From a bacterium (GTDB lineage Bacteria > JAMCPX01): 64,000 nucleotides of DNA. A program made the translations under genes and the position numbers. The notes beneath the pieces are model-generated. The model saw only the letters and a program-made list of their open reading frames with translations, made no database searches and was not told the origin of the DNA. The stretch spans positions 17,455 to 81,454 of the forward strand of contig JAJYLN010000006.1 of assembly GCA_021787665.1 (NCBI GenBank), read 5' to 3'. Shown here piece by piece: positions 44,179-53,256 of this stretch; positions within the stretch are counted from its first letter, which is position 1, and each line of letters opens with the position of its first letter.

Positions 44179-47163
44179 CTAACTTTTTTCTGCCTTGGCA
44201 AATATCGTATTCAAGAAAAGTGGTCGGGCTGCTGTGATAGCAGGTATTTCTGCCAGGAGCTTAATGGTCAGATCCGCAGTTTTAGTGTTCCAGTTTGAAG
44301 GCGTATTGAGATAGCCTATTTTTATGTTCTGAAAACCGGAGCCTTTCAATAGAGAAAAGACTTCTCCCGGGGTATATTCACGATTATGTCTGTCTGTACT
44401 GCCGTAGAATATCGGTGGATCCCAAAAAATATTTTCCCCCCGCATAAGTGCAAAAACATTGCTGATATTGGATACATTGGGTGTAGACATGATCAGTATC
44501 CCGCCTGGTGACAACACCCTGTTTATTTCTTCCAATACCTTTGCAGGATGTTGGATTGCTATATGCTCGAGGACTTCGGTGAAAACGATACAATCGAAGG
44601 TATTATCAGCATAGGGAATCTTTTCATTTTCAAAGTTACATTGTTTGATATGCAGTCTTTCGACAAATGATTTCGGATATTTATAAAGGTATTCGCTATT
44701 TAAATCGATACCATAAACATCCATACCCATCGCATCCAGAGCCATGCCGAGATGTCCCGGAGAACAACCGAGTTCCAGCACCTTTCGAATCGCTTTTTTC
44801 TTGTGTTCAAGGATTACCTGGAGGGTAAAGATATAACGTTGCCTTGATGTATCAAAATATGTTTTTACATCATCGGACTGCCCGGATAGCTTGCCCTTTA
44901 ATGTGTTCAGCAATTTTATTGCTTCTTTTTTTGTGGAAAATGTCACCGATAATGTCGGCGGAGGGAAATATTTTGTATCATCCTCGATTAATTCCTCGAC
45001 CATAGTCATAAGCTGTTTATCTGTCTTATGGTACGCACTATTACTTTCGAGATGAGTGGTTTTGTTTGCAGGATCCGGCAGCGGAGTACTATGGCCCTCT
45101 ATTACGGTCGCTTTGCCGTTCATGATAACTTGTTTGTAAAGATCTTTATAAAACTCCGGGAGCTCAACCCCGTATTTCTGTAAGCCTTTAAGAAAATTCC
45201 CCCAGAATCCTTCGGTGTTCTTCCAGTGTCCTTCTTTAAGAAAGAGTTCTTTATACTTCTCCGGATGTTTTTTTAGTAATAAAGCATCTTTCTCAAAAAA
45301 TTTGTTTCTCTCACCAACGGATTCTCTTTCTATAGCGCGCTTATGCGGGGGATGGAAAACCTCCACATCTTTGGCAAAGGGTATTGCCCCGTATGCTAAG
45401 GCGCGCCATCCAAAATCAGTATCTTCTCGGAAGTGTGGGTTGTCAAAGTTTTCATCGAACCCATTGAGTCTGTTAAAAGTATCAACTTTAACAAAAAGGT
45501 TTGCAGTCATAAAACCAATGCCTTCAAACCCTTCATTGGTTACTATTCTATAATCCGGACTGTCCGTTGCATTGGATTTTATAATGCCCTCTACACCGAC
45601 AACATCGGTCCTGTTAAAATAAGCGCTTGCTTTCTCCAGCCAGGTATCGGAAGGCAGGCAGTCATCATCGACAAAAGCCAGAATAGAACCTTGGGCATAA
45701 AATGCTCCCCTATTCCTGGCTTTGGTTGCTCCAATAATATTCGTATGGATATAGAATAATTGGAAATCAAAGTCTTGGGCCTTGTATGACCATATATCTT
45801 TACTTTGATCAACGACGATAACCTCAAAATTGCGATATGTTTGTCTTGATAGCTTATCCATTACCTTGAACAGGAGCGCATGTCTTTCATAGGTCGGGAT
45901 TATGACGGAAAACAAAGGTCTCCCTGCAGGAAGAGCATCGCGGAACTTAAGAAACAAGGTACCAAGCATGGGGGAGATGCGTTCCCATGAATATTTCTCT
46001 TCTACTGTCTTCCTTGCGCACGCACCCACAAGCAGCCTCTCGGCCTTGTTTTCTATAATTTCTTTTATCCTCGGAACAAACTCTTCTTTTCCATAAATTT
46101 TAAATGCATCAGGGAAAGAAGGTTCGATACCCCGTGCCCCGACAGCGGTAGTCAGAACGGGCAGTCCCGCCGCCATGAAATCAAACATCTTGATGTTTGT
46201 ACCAGATCCGCTAAACATGGGGTTTATGGCAAAATCAGCCGCCTGAAGGTAGCGGAGCTTATCCCGCTCTTCAAGGAAGCCGGTAATCTTTAGATTGTTG
46301 GCATGTTCAGAGTTCTCCTTGTCGATGCCCTCACTAACACCGCCTGCAATTACGAACGTTACGTCAGGCAACTGCGGACACAGGACCTTACGTATATAGT
46401 TTGCTGCCTCTGCATTGGGCGGATAGTTGCTACCTATAAAGATAGCTACCTTTTGTTTTCCCAATCCGATCTCTTGCTTTACCCTTTCCTTCTCATCCTG
46501 AGAAACGGGCTTTATTTTCTCAGTGAAAACACCGTTGGGAACAATTTTTATTTTTTCAAAAGATACATCGTATAATCTGTTGAACAATTCCCTATCTGTA
46601 GCTGAACACGCGAGTACCGTGTCAGCGGTATGGCATAGCTCATATTCCACTTTTATCACTTCTTTGACAAGATCTGTGCCGGTGCCGCCATCGTCAAGAA
46701 GCGTTGTGCGTAATAAGCCCTCCACATTATGAGTGTCATATACAACGAGTTGTATGCCCTTCTTAAGCAGATCTTTTACAAGCGGATAGATCCATGGATG
46801 GGAGAAAATCAGTATATCCGCATTGACGACCTCCTTTCTAACAAAGTTTACATAGTCGGATGAAAGATAGGCAAACTGATGAAACGTTGAATCTATGATT
46901 GTTTTCCCGTCGACCTTATCCTGCAGTTTTTGGCACTCATAAAAATGCGCTTCGCTTAAAGGGATATCGATTTCTCTGAGAGACTTGCTTAAGTTATGGT
47001 CCCGGTACTTTTCACCGGGCCAATCATACGTGCCAACGTAAGTTGTCTGCATGCCCTTCCCAAGATTATGATAGAGCCCAAGGAGACGTAACCTTCCACC
47101 TCCTATAGGTGGATCTATGGGCTGCATATCAAGTACTAAAACATTATACTGTTTGTCTGTCAT
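44179..47163 (-). CDS. Trifunctional GT4 - GT2 - methyltransferase fusion
   Basis: A 994-residue cytoplasmic protein with three domains. Residues ~1-395 form a GT4 fold (VYDTHNVEGLLR, IVPNGVF and GSGTNIKMFDFMAAGLPVL). Residues ~400-640 form a GT2 domain (FSVIIPTYERHALL, FVDDDCLPSDTWLEKA, HFREDTDFGWRA). After a ~110-residue linker, residues ~765-990 form a class I methyltransferase (VLELGCSPGHLGMALDAMGM, FDCIVFTEVLEHI, LSPGGILIMSTPN). Such a fusion could extend a glycan with two sugars and cap it by methylation. The ATG at 47163 overlaps the upstream GT4 gene by 20 bp. Confidence 0.88.
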   Translation of the reverse strand: MTDKQYNVLVLDMQPIDPPIGGGRLRLLGLYHNLGKGMQTTYVGTYDWPGEKYRDHNLSKSLREIDIPLSEAHFYECQKLQDKVDGKTIIDSTFHQFAYLSSDYVNFVRKEVVNADILIFSHPWIYPLVKDLLKKGIQLVVYDTHNVEGLLRTTLLDDGGTGTDLVKEVIKVEYELCHTADTVLACSATDRELFNRLYDVSFEKIKIVPNGVFTEKIKPVSQDEKERVKQEIGLGKQKVAIFIGSNYPPNAEAANYIRKVLCPQLPDVTFVIAGGVSEGIDKENSEHANNLKITGFLEERDKLRYLQAADFAINPMFSGSGTNIKMFDFMAAGLPVLTTAVGARGIEPSFPDAFKIYGKEEFVPRIKEIIENKAERLLVGACARKTVEEKYSWERISPMLGTLFLKFRDALPAGRPLFSVIIPTYERHALLFKVMDKLSRQTYRNFEVIVVDQSKDIWSYKAQDFDFQLFYIHTNIIGATKARNRGAFYAQGSILAFVDDDCLPSDTWLEKASAYFNRTDVVGVEGIIKSNATDSPDYRIVTNEGFEGIGFMTANLFVKVDTFNRLNGFDENFDNPHFREDTDFGWRALAYGAIPFAKDVEVFHPPHKRAIERESVGERNKFFEKDALLLKKHPEKYKELFLKEGHWKNTEGFWGNFLKGLQKYGVELPEFYKDLYKQVIMNGKATVIEGHSTPLPDPANKTTHLESNSAYHKTDKQLMTMVEELIEDDTKYFPPPTLSVTFSTKKEAIKLLNTLKGKLSGQSDDVKTYFDTSRQRYIFTLQVILEHKKKAIRKVLELGCSPGHLGMALDAMGMDVYGIDLNSEYLYKYPKSFVERLHIKQCNFENEKIPYADNTFDCIVFTEVLEHIAIQHPAKVLEEINRVLSPGGILIMSTPNVSNISNVFALMRGENIFWDPPIFYGSTDRHNREYTPGEVFSLLKGSGFQNIKIGYLNTPSNWNTKTADLTIKLLAEIPAITAARPLFLNTIFAKAEKS

Positions 47164-48184
47164 ATAGGAGACCCAAGGCATTGAGTAATGTTTGGGCAAT
47201 AGCATCCCACGTTATCCCGGCAATCGATTCCTTGCCATTCTTTCCCATCGTTGAAGCTTTTTCAGGATTGTTGTACAAAAAAGCAATTTTCTCTGCAATG
47301 AGCCTTGGATCGGGTTCGCAGACAAAGCCGCTTCGATTATCTTGAACAAAATGTGCAGGTTCTCCAGAATCAGAACAGGTTAAAACAGGTTTTTCGCTTT
47401 TGAACGCTTCGAGTGTTATATAACCATAGTCCTCATGGATTGGAACAAAAGGTACTGCCAGTGCATTCGAATATAAATCGACGAGTTCTTCATCGCTGAC
47501 CCTTCCCAGGAACTCTATCCTTTTATCCTTTTCTGCCAGCGCATAGAGTTTTTCTTCATCTTCGCCGACGCCCGCTATCTTGAGGCGTACAGACTCTCTG
47601 ACATATTTCATGGATTGTATAATTAAATCCACCCGCTTCCACCGATGCAGCCTGCCCGGAAGGAAAAGGTATTCCTGGTATTTCCCCGGCTTGAAATTAT
47701 CATACGCCAACGCAGGATGCAACACTTCACTTTTCAGGCCATTATACCGAAGCAACCTATTTGAAACGGTGTTCCCAATGGTGAACACCTTTTTGACGCG
47801 TGGATAATGTAATGCGGCCGTATCAAGCATAGTAATAAATTTTCTCTGTTCCAATAATTCGGGAGTCGGACAGAGAAATTCATTCTCAAACATATCATAA
47901 AAAACCCGCATGGTATGTACCAGATAACAAATATGATTCTTATGCCTGATAAGATAGGAAGGTGCTTTTGTAGAGATGACACCATCATAATCAGAAAGAT
48001 CTGTATCATAAAAATTCAGCAAGGACTCTTTGATCCTGTCGAAGTTTGACTCGTCGCCCACCAAGCCGATCATATCCGTTTGGATATCCCATGCCTTAAG
48101 AGCGGCCACGAGACCGTCATAAAAACGTTCTGCCCCTCCCCTTTCTTTGTTCTTCGATGTTACCGTGACAACAGCGACCTTCAT
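47144..48184 (-). CDS. Family 4 glycosyltransferase
   Basis: A 346-residue GT-B enzyme: KNKERGGAERFYDGLV near the N-terminus, FLPGRLHRWKRVDLIIQSM, FVPIHEDYGYITLEAFKSEKPVL split over the C-terminal site, and SGFVCEPDP. It overlaps the preceding methyltransferase gene by 4 bp and the fusion gene by 20 bp, so the three are translationally coupled. Confidence 0.88.
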   Translation of the reverse strand: MKVAVVTVTSKNKERGGAERFYDGLVAALKAWDIQTDMIGLVGDESNFDRIKESLLNFYDTDLSDYDGVISTKAPSYLIRHKNHICYLVHTMRVFYDMFENEFLCPTPELLEQRKFITMLDTAALHYPRVKKVFTIGNTVSNRLLRYNGLKSEVLHPALAYDNFKPGKYQEYLFLPGRLHRWKRVDLIIQSMKYVRESVRLKIAGVGEDEEKLYALAEKDKRIEFLGRVSDEELVDLYSNALAVPFVPIHEDYGYITLEAFKSEKPVLTCSDSGEPAHFVQDNRSGFVCEPDPRLIAEKIAFLYNNPEKASTMGKNGKESIAGITWDAIAQTLLNALGLLYDRQTV

Positions 48185-49821
48185 CCTTTGTAACCTATTA
48201 TTGAAAAGTCCTGCTCCATGTTCATTCTATACAAGACTTCATCGACAAACTTTTGATTTGTATAGTCTGGTTCTTTGATTTTATGGAGTTTTAATATCTC
48301 TGTGTTTAAGAACCCTCTTTGCCTCGCGAGAAATCGCAGGGTTTCTGGTGGGAGTGGGTGAAGATGGGTGGGATCTACATAAAAATTACATGCCCCCACT
48401 ATCAGATTTTCAGGATTTGGCGTTTCAAATAGTATCATACCGCCGGCTTTTAAGGTTCGAAAGCATTCATCAAGCAGGCGAATCAAAATTGTAAACGGTA
48501 TATGCTCAACAATATGATACCCGGTGATTATATCCAATGAATCCGATTTTTGTTCTCTCAGATATTGTATGACATCTGCCTCCGTAGCATCAAGGCCAAG
48601 CTCGCCGCATTGTTGGACCATCATTCTATTTATATCTATGCCTTTTGCATGGTATCCGTTTTCTTCCAGCAACTCCAGCCATTCCCCCCTACCGCAGCCG
48701 ATGTCCACTATGCTGGCTTCAGCTCTATCAGGCTTCATCTTCTCAACGGTCGGCAGATAAACTTTTAATCTTTCCTTGATATCGGCACGCGCACCCCTGA
48801 ATTGATTCTCAAATGCAACATACAGGGCGTCAAGAATATGACTTTCAGTTTTTACGATATTCTCTGCCGGCCCTTTCGTGACCTGTTCCGGCAGTTTCAT
48901 TTTTACCTGTTCCAGCAACGCGGTAATGGTTCTTTGTTGATTCAGGATATCTAATTTGTTCTCTTCAACTTTATTTGCATCAGCTTTGCGCGACAATTCA
49001 TTCTTAATATCACCAACCACTTGAACATCGGCTTTATTCTTTAATTCATTTTTTACTTCATCTACTGCTTGAACATCGGCCTTATTCCCTAATTGATTTA
49101 TTACTTCATGCACTGCTTGAACATCGGCTTTATCCGTTAATCCATTTTTTACTTCATCTACCGCTTGAATATCGGCTTTATCCTTTAATTCATTTTTTAC
49201 TATATCTACCGCTTGGACATCGGCTTTTGCTGACAGGCCCTTGCTTACTTGAGCAAATTGCTGATCAGTATACACTTGAGATTGTTCAATGTTTGTTACT
49301 ATCTTGGGTAATTGTACTATTGCTGTTGTAACCCGCAGCATGTATCCAAACAATGGTATGCGATAGGATACATTAACGAAGTATCTAAGAAATAAACCCT
49401 TTATTTTTACCCCCTGTTCCCTGCCCTCCTTTGAGTATCTCAGAATGCCAAGTATCTGGAGTTTATTGAGTTTATTTGCTTTTAATTGAGACACATAAAG
49501 ATTAAACCCAGCTTCATCAGGTATCCTTTTAAGGATACCTGAATAGGCATGTGTAATGAAATCTTCACCATTATCTTTTAAGAGGTCTTCCAGGGAGGCA
49601 TAGTCTTTATACTTGGAAATATGTTTTTTAAACTTAAAAGCAATCTTATAGACAACGTTATAAAATGGATACTCTTGTAATTTATGTTGGGCCTTCTTGA
49701 TAAAAGTCCAGGTCCTTGCTTCACTCGCCTGAGGCTTTCCTTTCAAGGATTTTTCTGCTTTCTTTTTAGACAATTCTTCCCTGATCTTCTCCATGATTGC
49801 ATCTACATTAATTTCTGGCAT
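48181..49821 (-). CDS. DUF4214 / 16-residue-repeat / methyltransferase protein
   Basis: A 546-residue protein with an unusual layout. A short helix (MPEINVDAIMEKIREELSKKK) is followed by a DUF4214 domain (residues ~70-135: ITHAYSGILKRIPDEAGFNLYV). Next come six tandem 16-residue units starting KAD[VI]QAV (residues ~199-285), predicted coiled coil. The C-terminal class I methyltransferase has VDIGCGRGEWLELLEENGYHAK split at ~371-393 and DIITGYHIVEHI. The layout recalls chain-length-controlling O-antigen methyltransferases such as WbdD. The ATG at 49821 has AAAGGA upstream and is preferred to an ATG 15 nt earlier. Confidence 0.85.
   Translation of the reverse strand: MPEINVDAIMEKIREELSKKKAEKSLKGKPQASEARTWTFIKKAQHKLQEYPFYNVVYKIAFKFKKHISKYKDYASLEDLLKDNGEDFITHAYSGILKRIPDEAGFNLYVSQLKANKLNKLQILGILRYSKEGREQGVKIKGLFLRYFVNVSYRIPLFGYMLRVTTAIVQLPKIVTNIEQSQVYTDQQFAQVSKGLSAKADVQAVDIVKNELKDKADIQAVDEVKNGLTDKADVQAVHEVINQLGNKADVQAVDEVKNELKNKADVQVVGDIKNELSRKADANKVEENKLDILNQQRTITALLEQVKMKLPEQVTKGPAENIVKTESHILDALYVAFENQFRGARADIKERLKVYLPTVEKMKPDRAEASIVDIGCGRGEWLELLEENGYHAKGIDINRMMVQQCGELGLDATEADVIQYLREQKSDSLDIITGYHIVEHIPFTILIRLLDECFRTLKAGGMILFETPNPENLIVGACNFYVDPTHLHPLPPETLRFLARQRGFLNTEILKLHKIKEPDYTNQKFVDEVLYRMNMEQDFSIIGYKG
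48939..49227 (-). repeat. Six 48-bp coding repeats
   Basis: The coding sequence for the KADVQAVDEVKNEL-type units repeats with an exact 48-bp period (six units, the last degenerate). The DNA units remain similar (for example ACATCGGC/TTTA/TCATTTTTTAC blocks), so unit number could change by slippage or recombination and alter the predicted coiled-coil length. Confidence 0.85.
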
Positions 49822-49883
49822 GTTATTCCTTTCCATGACAACTCCATAAATAGTTATTGTGTAGCTTTATGGTGCTGCTGCAT

Positions 49884-51479
49884 TTAAAAATACCCAAGGG
49901 CTTTCAATTGCTTCACAATCTTTTCTTTTTCGCCGGCTACGGCATGGTTTTCTGCGAAAATACGTTCGCCAGCAGTGGCTTCCTTTTCGATTTCCGATAC
50001 GGTGCCCAGAACTTGGTGAAAGTCACGCAAAACATGTATGTCAGAAGCTGCGGTTATGGGTGTTTCCTCATAAGGATCTGCTTGTAAATCAAAGGCGAAA
50101 TAATTTGGATTTGTTCTTGCTTCTTCGGAAGATAAGAACTCTTTCCATTTTTCCCTGCGTGTAAAGAGTCTGTTTTTTAACGTCTTAACATGGTATTCAA
50201 GTCCTTCCGGTTCCTCCCATCGTCCAAGAACTTTCCTGTAGAGCGTTTTAATGAATTGCTCGTCGTCAAGTATTGTATCATCTAACGCCACATCTTCTTG
50301 TTTGCCCCTCATAACGAATTTCCTGTCTGCCGTCCTGATGGACCTTTGACTGAGCAACCACTCATTATCGTCCATAAATTGATGCGGAATTAATGGATTT
50401 CCACGCTGATCCTCCGATAGGTCAGCATTTCTTCGTGGCGACCATTTTTCCGAGAAGGCCTCTTTTCTGACCTGGTGGACAGGTACGGCATCAAGGGCAT
50501 GTTCCGGTTTAAAAGATATACTTGAGAGTTCCAGAATGAGTACGAATATATCGCAGACAGACAATAACCTGTGGTCTGTTGAAGGCTGTACATCCCTGTG
50601 GAGGATAAACAGCGGCACCCTCAATACGTTGTCGTAAAGGTCTCCGCCGTGAGAAAAGAAGTCAGGGTTGTAGCGGTCGCATTTTCCCTCGCCATGATCT
50701 GAAAATATAACAATAAGACCGGTATCGAAGAAGTCCATTCTGGTGAGCACTTCCGTAAAAAGTTTGAACCTTCCGTAATCGAATTTTGTAACCCCCTTTA
50801 CATATATCGGCAGCATATGCTGCACATGCCTATGGGTGCTATCAGAAAACTCTCGCCACAGCGTGTGAGGCCTCCTATCCTTAATTTCTATACCCTGCTG
50901 TTTGTAAAGAGTTTCCATTAAAACAAAATAATCATTATTATAGTCTTTGGAGCTTGGTGTTTCGCTGAATAAATAGGGTTCGTGTATATCAAAAAAATGT
51001 ACAAACACAAACAACTTATCTTTTTTATGGTTTGCCATAAAAGTATATAACCCTTCATCGTCTCTTTCGAAAAGATGATCGAATCCCCTTGTCAGGTCCA
51101 AGGGTTTAAATAATGCCATGACGTCTGTAGCAAACACCGTTATGTACCCGTTATCTTTAAAGATCTCTGCAAGCGTCTTTATATTTCTGTTGAGCTTGGT
51201 GTCATAAAAAGCCCTTACGCCGTGGTGCGGAGGATAAAGACCTGTAAAAACGGAAGTATGTGCCGAAGTTGTATAGGTGTTTGTACTGAAACACTGGGTA
51301 AAGCAGAGTGCCTTTGCAGAAAGTTTGTCTAACGTCGGAGTCTCAAGGAGAGACGTAACATTATATTTATCCAGTTCTTTCTTGTCCGGTTGATAACCCA
51401 CACAATCAAATCTCAGGTTATCGATCGATATAAGTATGACTTTGTCCGGAGTGGATCTTTTAACGTTAAACATGGTCAT
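49884..51479 (-). CDS. Alkaline-phosphatase-superfamily (sulfatase-fold) protein with DUF4214
   Basis: A 531-residue protein. The N-terminal sulfatase-like fold has ILISIDNLRFDC (metal ligands, D20/N21), VFTGLYPPHHGV and FSDHGEGK. At the nucleophile site the sulfatase C-x-P-x-R is replaced by Thr70 with His74, so it cannot carry formylglycine; phosphodiester or phosphotransfer chemistry is more likely. Near residues 400-455 a DUF4214-type segment (FIKTLYRKVLGRWEEPEGLE, then FLSSEEAR) is inserted or appended, the same domain as in the neighbouring methyltransferase. It overlaps the APS-kinase-like gene by 14 bp. Confidence 0.8.
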   Translation of the reverse strand: MTMFNVKRSTPDKVILISIDNLRFDCVGYQPDKKELDKYNVTSLLETPTLDKLSAKALCFTQCFSTNTYTTSAHTSVFTGLYPPHHGVRAFYDTKLNRNIKTLAEIFKDNGYITVFATDVMALFKPLDLTRGFDHLFERDDEGLYTFMANHKKDKLFVFVHFFDIHEPYLFSETPSSKDYNNDYFVLMETLYKQQGIEIKDRRPHTLWREFSDSTHRHVQHMLPIYVKGVTKFDYGRFKLFTEVLTRMDFFDTGLIVIFSDHGEGKCDRYNPDFFSHGGDLYDNVLRVPLFILHRDVQPSTDHRLLSVCDIFVLILELSSISFKPEHALDAVPVHQVRKEAFSEKWSPRRNADLSEDQRGNPLIPHQFMDDNEWLLSQRSIRTADRKFVMRGKQEDVALDDTILDDEQFIKTLYRKVLGRWEEPEGLEYHVKTLKNRLFTRREKWKEFLSSEEARTNPNYFAFDLQADPYEETPITAASDIHVLRDFHQVLGTVSEIEKEATAGERIFAENHAVAGEKEKIVKQLKALGYF

Positions 51480-52017
51480 ATTCCCCTGATTTAACCAAAA
51501 TCTTTTTTTCTAACAAAGAAGTCTGCAATGCCATGAAACTTTCATCTATAGTACATGTATCCGTTTCAATAGCGAGGTCTGGGGTTAACGGCTCCTCATA
51601 AGGATCATCTACGCCGGTGAAGTGCTGCATGAGCCCCCGTCGTGCCTTTTTATACATGCCTTTGACGTCCCTTCTTTCGCAAATAGCAACGGGGCATTTT
51701 ACATATACCTCAAAAAAAATATCGGCGAGCTTCTTTTGCTCTTCTCTGACCGCTCTATAAGGGGAGATAGCCGCAACGATGACGTTTATGCCGTGTTTGT
51801 TCAACAGCCTGCTCAGCCAGCCTATTCGCCTGATATTTTCATCCCTGTCCTCCTTGGTGAATCCAAGTCCCCGCGTGAGATACTGTCTGACGACGTCGCC
51901 ATCGAGGAGTTCAACATTCATCATGCCGCCTTTCTGTACATGGTCATACAAAAGGGTAGCCAGGGTCGTCTTGCCAGAACAGGGCAGACCTGTGAACCAT
52001 ATTGTAAAGCCCTTCAT
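51466..52017 (-). CDS. cysC: Adenylylsulfate kinase-like protein (CysC family)
   Basis: A 183-residue P-loop kinase matching APS kinase throughout: GLPCSGKTTLA, ELLDGDVVRQYLTRGLGFTKEDR split after LGF, ISPYRAVREEQ and FTGVDDPYEEP. The family makes PAPS from APS. In glycan loci, CysC relatives can also phosphorylate other nucleotide intermediates (for example in phosphoramidate capsule modification). No sulfotransferase or CysND is seen here. It overlaps both flanking sulfatase-fold genes. Confidence 0.85.
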   Translation of the reverse strand: MKGFTIWFTGLPCSGKTTLATLLYDHVQKGGMMNVELLDGDVVRQYLTRGLGFTKEDRDENIRRIGWLSRLLNKHGINVIVAAISPYRAVREEQKKLADIFFEVYVKCPVAICERRDVKGMYKKARRGLMQHFTGVDDPYEEPLTPDLAIETDTCTIDESFMALQTSLLEKKILVKSGEYDHV

Positions 52018-52856
52018 TTCAGCGGCCCCTCAACAAAGGGTACTTCAAAAACCTTTTCATGCATGATGGGACCATGACCAAAGAACCCTCGTTCTCCAAA
52101 GAGTTCACCGTGGTCTGCGGTAACGATAACATAGGTATTTGAGGGACATTTATCTAACAGTTTTCCCATCACCCCATCGATATATTCGATACATTCGATC
52201 TGCTTCTTCTTGAACCGCTTCAACATACTCCTGTTAAAAAAAGCGGGAGGCTTGTCGGCTTGGGTCGGGTCCTCCTCGGTAGCATTCATGAGATCATCCA
52301 TGTGTTTGAATACGCCGTGAAGGCCGTGCATCTTGGGGTAAACTACAGGGTCTTCCCCGGGGAGGACATACGGGTAATGTGCCTCGCCCACATTAAGGAA
52401 ATAGAAACAGGGCCGGGAACCATCAAATGTAATTTCATCGACCATACCGGAAAAGTCGTTGTGATGGTCCATAAGCTTGTAATCATCGAAAAATGCAGAA
52501 AAGCCGGTAAACTTATTGAGCACCGGCAGGGATACCTTTGCAATCGTTTTATAGCCGAGAATCTTGAGCACCTTGGGAAGACTCAATTCAGGAACAAAAT
52601 TTTTAAATGTCAGCTCGGTCCCGATCCGCTGGGTCCACAATCCAAGCTCTTTTTTATATACTTCTGAGGCAAATATGCGCGCGGGGTTACGGTGGGGCAT
52701 AAGTCCCATGAGATAGACGTAATGGGAAGGCGATGTCCAGCTTGCATAGCTGTACCGTTTTTGCACCGCGCCCAATTTCTTTATATTGCTGGTTTCCGCA
52801 TTTATAAAGTTATCGTACCGTGCGCTATCGATGATAAGAAAGATGATATTGTTCAT
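52014..52856 (-). CDS. Short alkaline-phosphatase-superfamily (sulfatase-fold) protein
   Basis: A 280-residue protein, much shorter than typical sulfatases (~450). Metal-site features are IIFLIIDSARYD (D10) and VTADHGELFGERGFFGHG. The nucleophile region reads W-T-S-P-S-H-Y, so Thr41 stands in for the formylglycine cysteine and His45 for the Arg. It is therefore unlikely to be a sulfatase and may be a phosphodiesterase or phosphotransferase acting on the glycan. It overlaps the CysC-like gene by 4 bp and appears to lead the cassette. Confidence 0.78.
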   Translation of the reverse strand: MNNIIFLIIDSARYDNFINAETSNIKKLGAVQKRYSYASWTSPSHYVYLMGLMPHRNPARIFASEVYKKELGLWTQRIGTELTFKNFVPELSLPKVLKILGYKTIAKVSLPVLNKFTGFSAFFDDYKLMDHHNDFSGMVDEITFDGSRPCFYFLNVGEAHYPYVLPGEDPVVYPKMHGLHGVFKHMDDLMNATEEDPTQADKPPAFFNRSMLKRFKKKQIECIEYIDGVMGKLLDKCPSNTYVIVTADHGELFGERGFFGHGPIMHEKVFEVPFVEGPLK

Positions 52857-52881
52857 GCTAAATAATTCCGCTATCCTTAAA

Positions 52882-53256
52882 CTATTTTTCCACTTTTTTT
52901 ACAAATATTGCCAAATCACTGAGTATTTTCTCTGCAACTTCTTTTTTAATATCGCTAAACTTGTAATCAGAATCCTCTCTTTGTTTTCTTAAGAATTTAT
53001 AGATCTTTCCATATTCTTTTGGAAAGATCTCTGCTTTCACGAAAAATTGATTAAAAGCTGACTCTACCCCTGAGTGCTTTACCCTCTCACCATCTTTTGT
53101 AAGCAGCATTGCGTTGGTAATGGCGAAGATAGAATAGTACGCCCTGTTTGCCAATGCTCGGTATCTTTTAGATTTAAAAAGTTCCCGTGCAGTTTCAAGA
53201 TCTTCTTGAGCTTTTTCTAAACGTTTTTTGACAAGAACCTTTACGTTTTTGTCCAT
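52882..53256 (-). CDS. HEPN domain protein (partner of MNT nucleotidyltransferase)
   Basis: A 124-residue all-helical HEPN protein: EKAQEDLETARELF, then RALANRAYYSIFAITNAML and HSGVESAF. It lacks the RX4HXY RNase motif, so it belongs to the non-toxic or accessory HEPN branch that pairs with minimal nucleotidyltransferases. It overlaps the MNT gene by 16 bp, a typical MNT/HEPN two-gene module. Confidence 0.85.
   Translation of the reverse strand: MDKNVKVLVKKRLEKAQEDLETARELFKSKRYRALANRAYYSIFAITNAMLLTKDGERVKHSGVESAFNQFFVKAEIFPKEYGKIYKFLRKQREDSDYKFSDIKKEVAEKILSDLAIFVKKVEK

Noticed and set aside
49000-49230. CRISPR-like array
   Set aside because: The 48-bp periodicity is coding, in frame with KADVQAV units, and has no alternating unique spacers.
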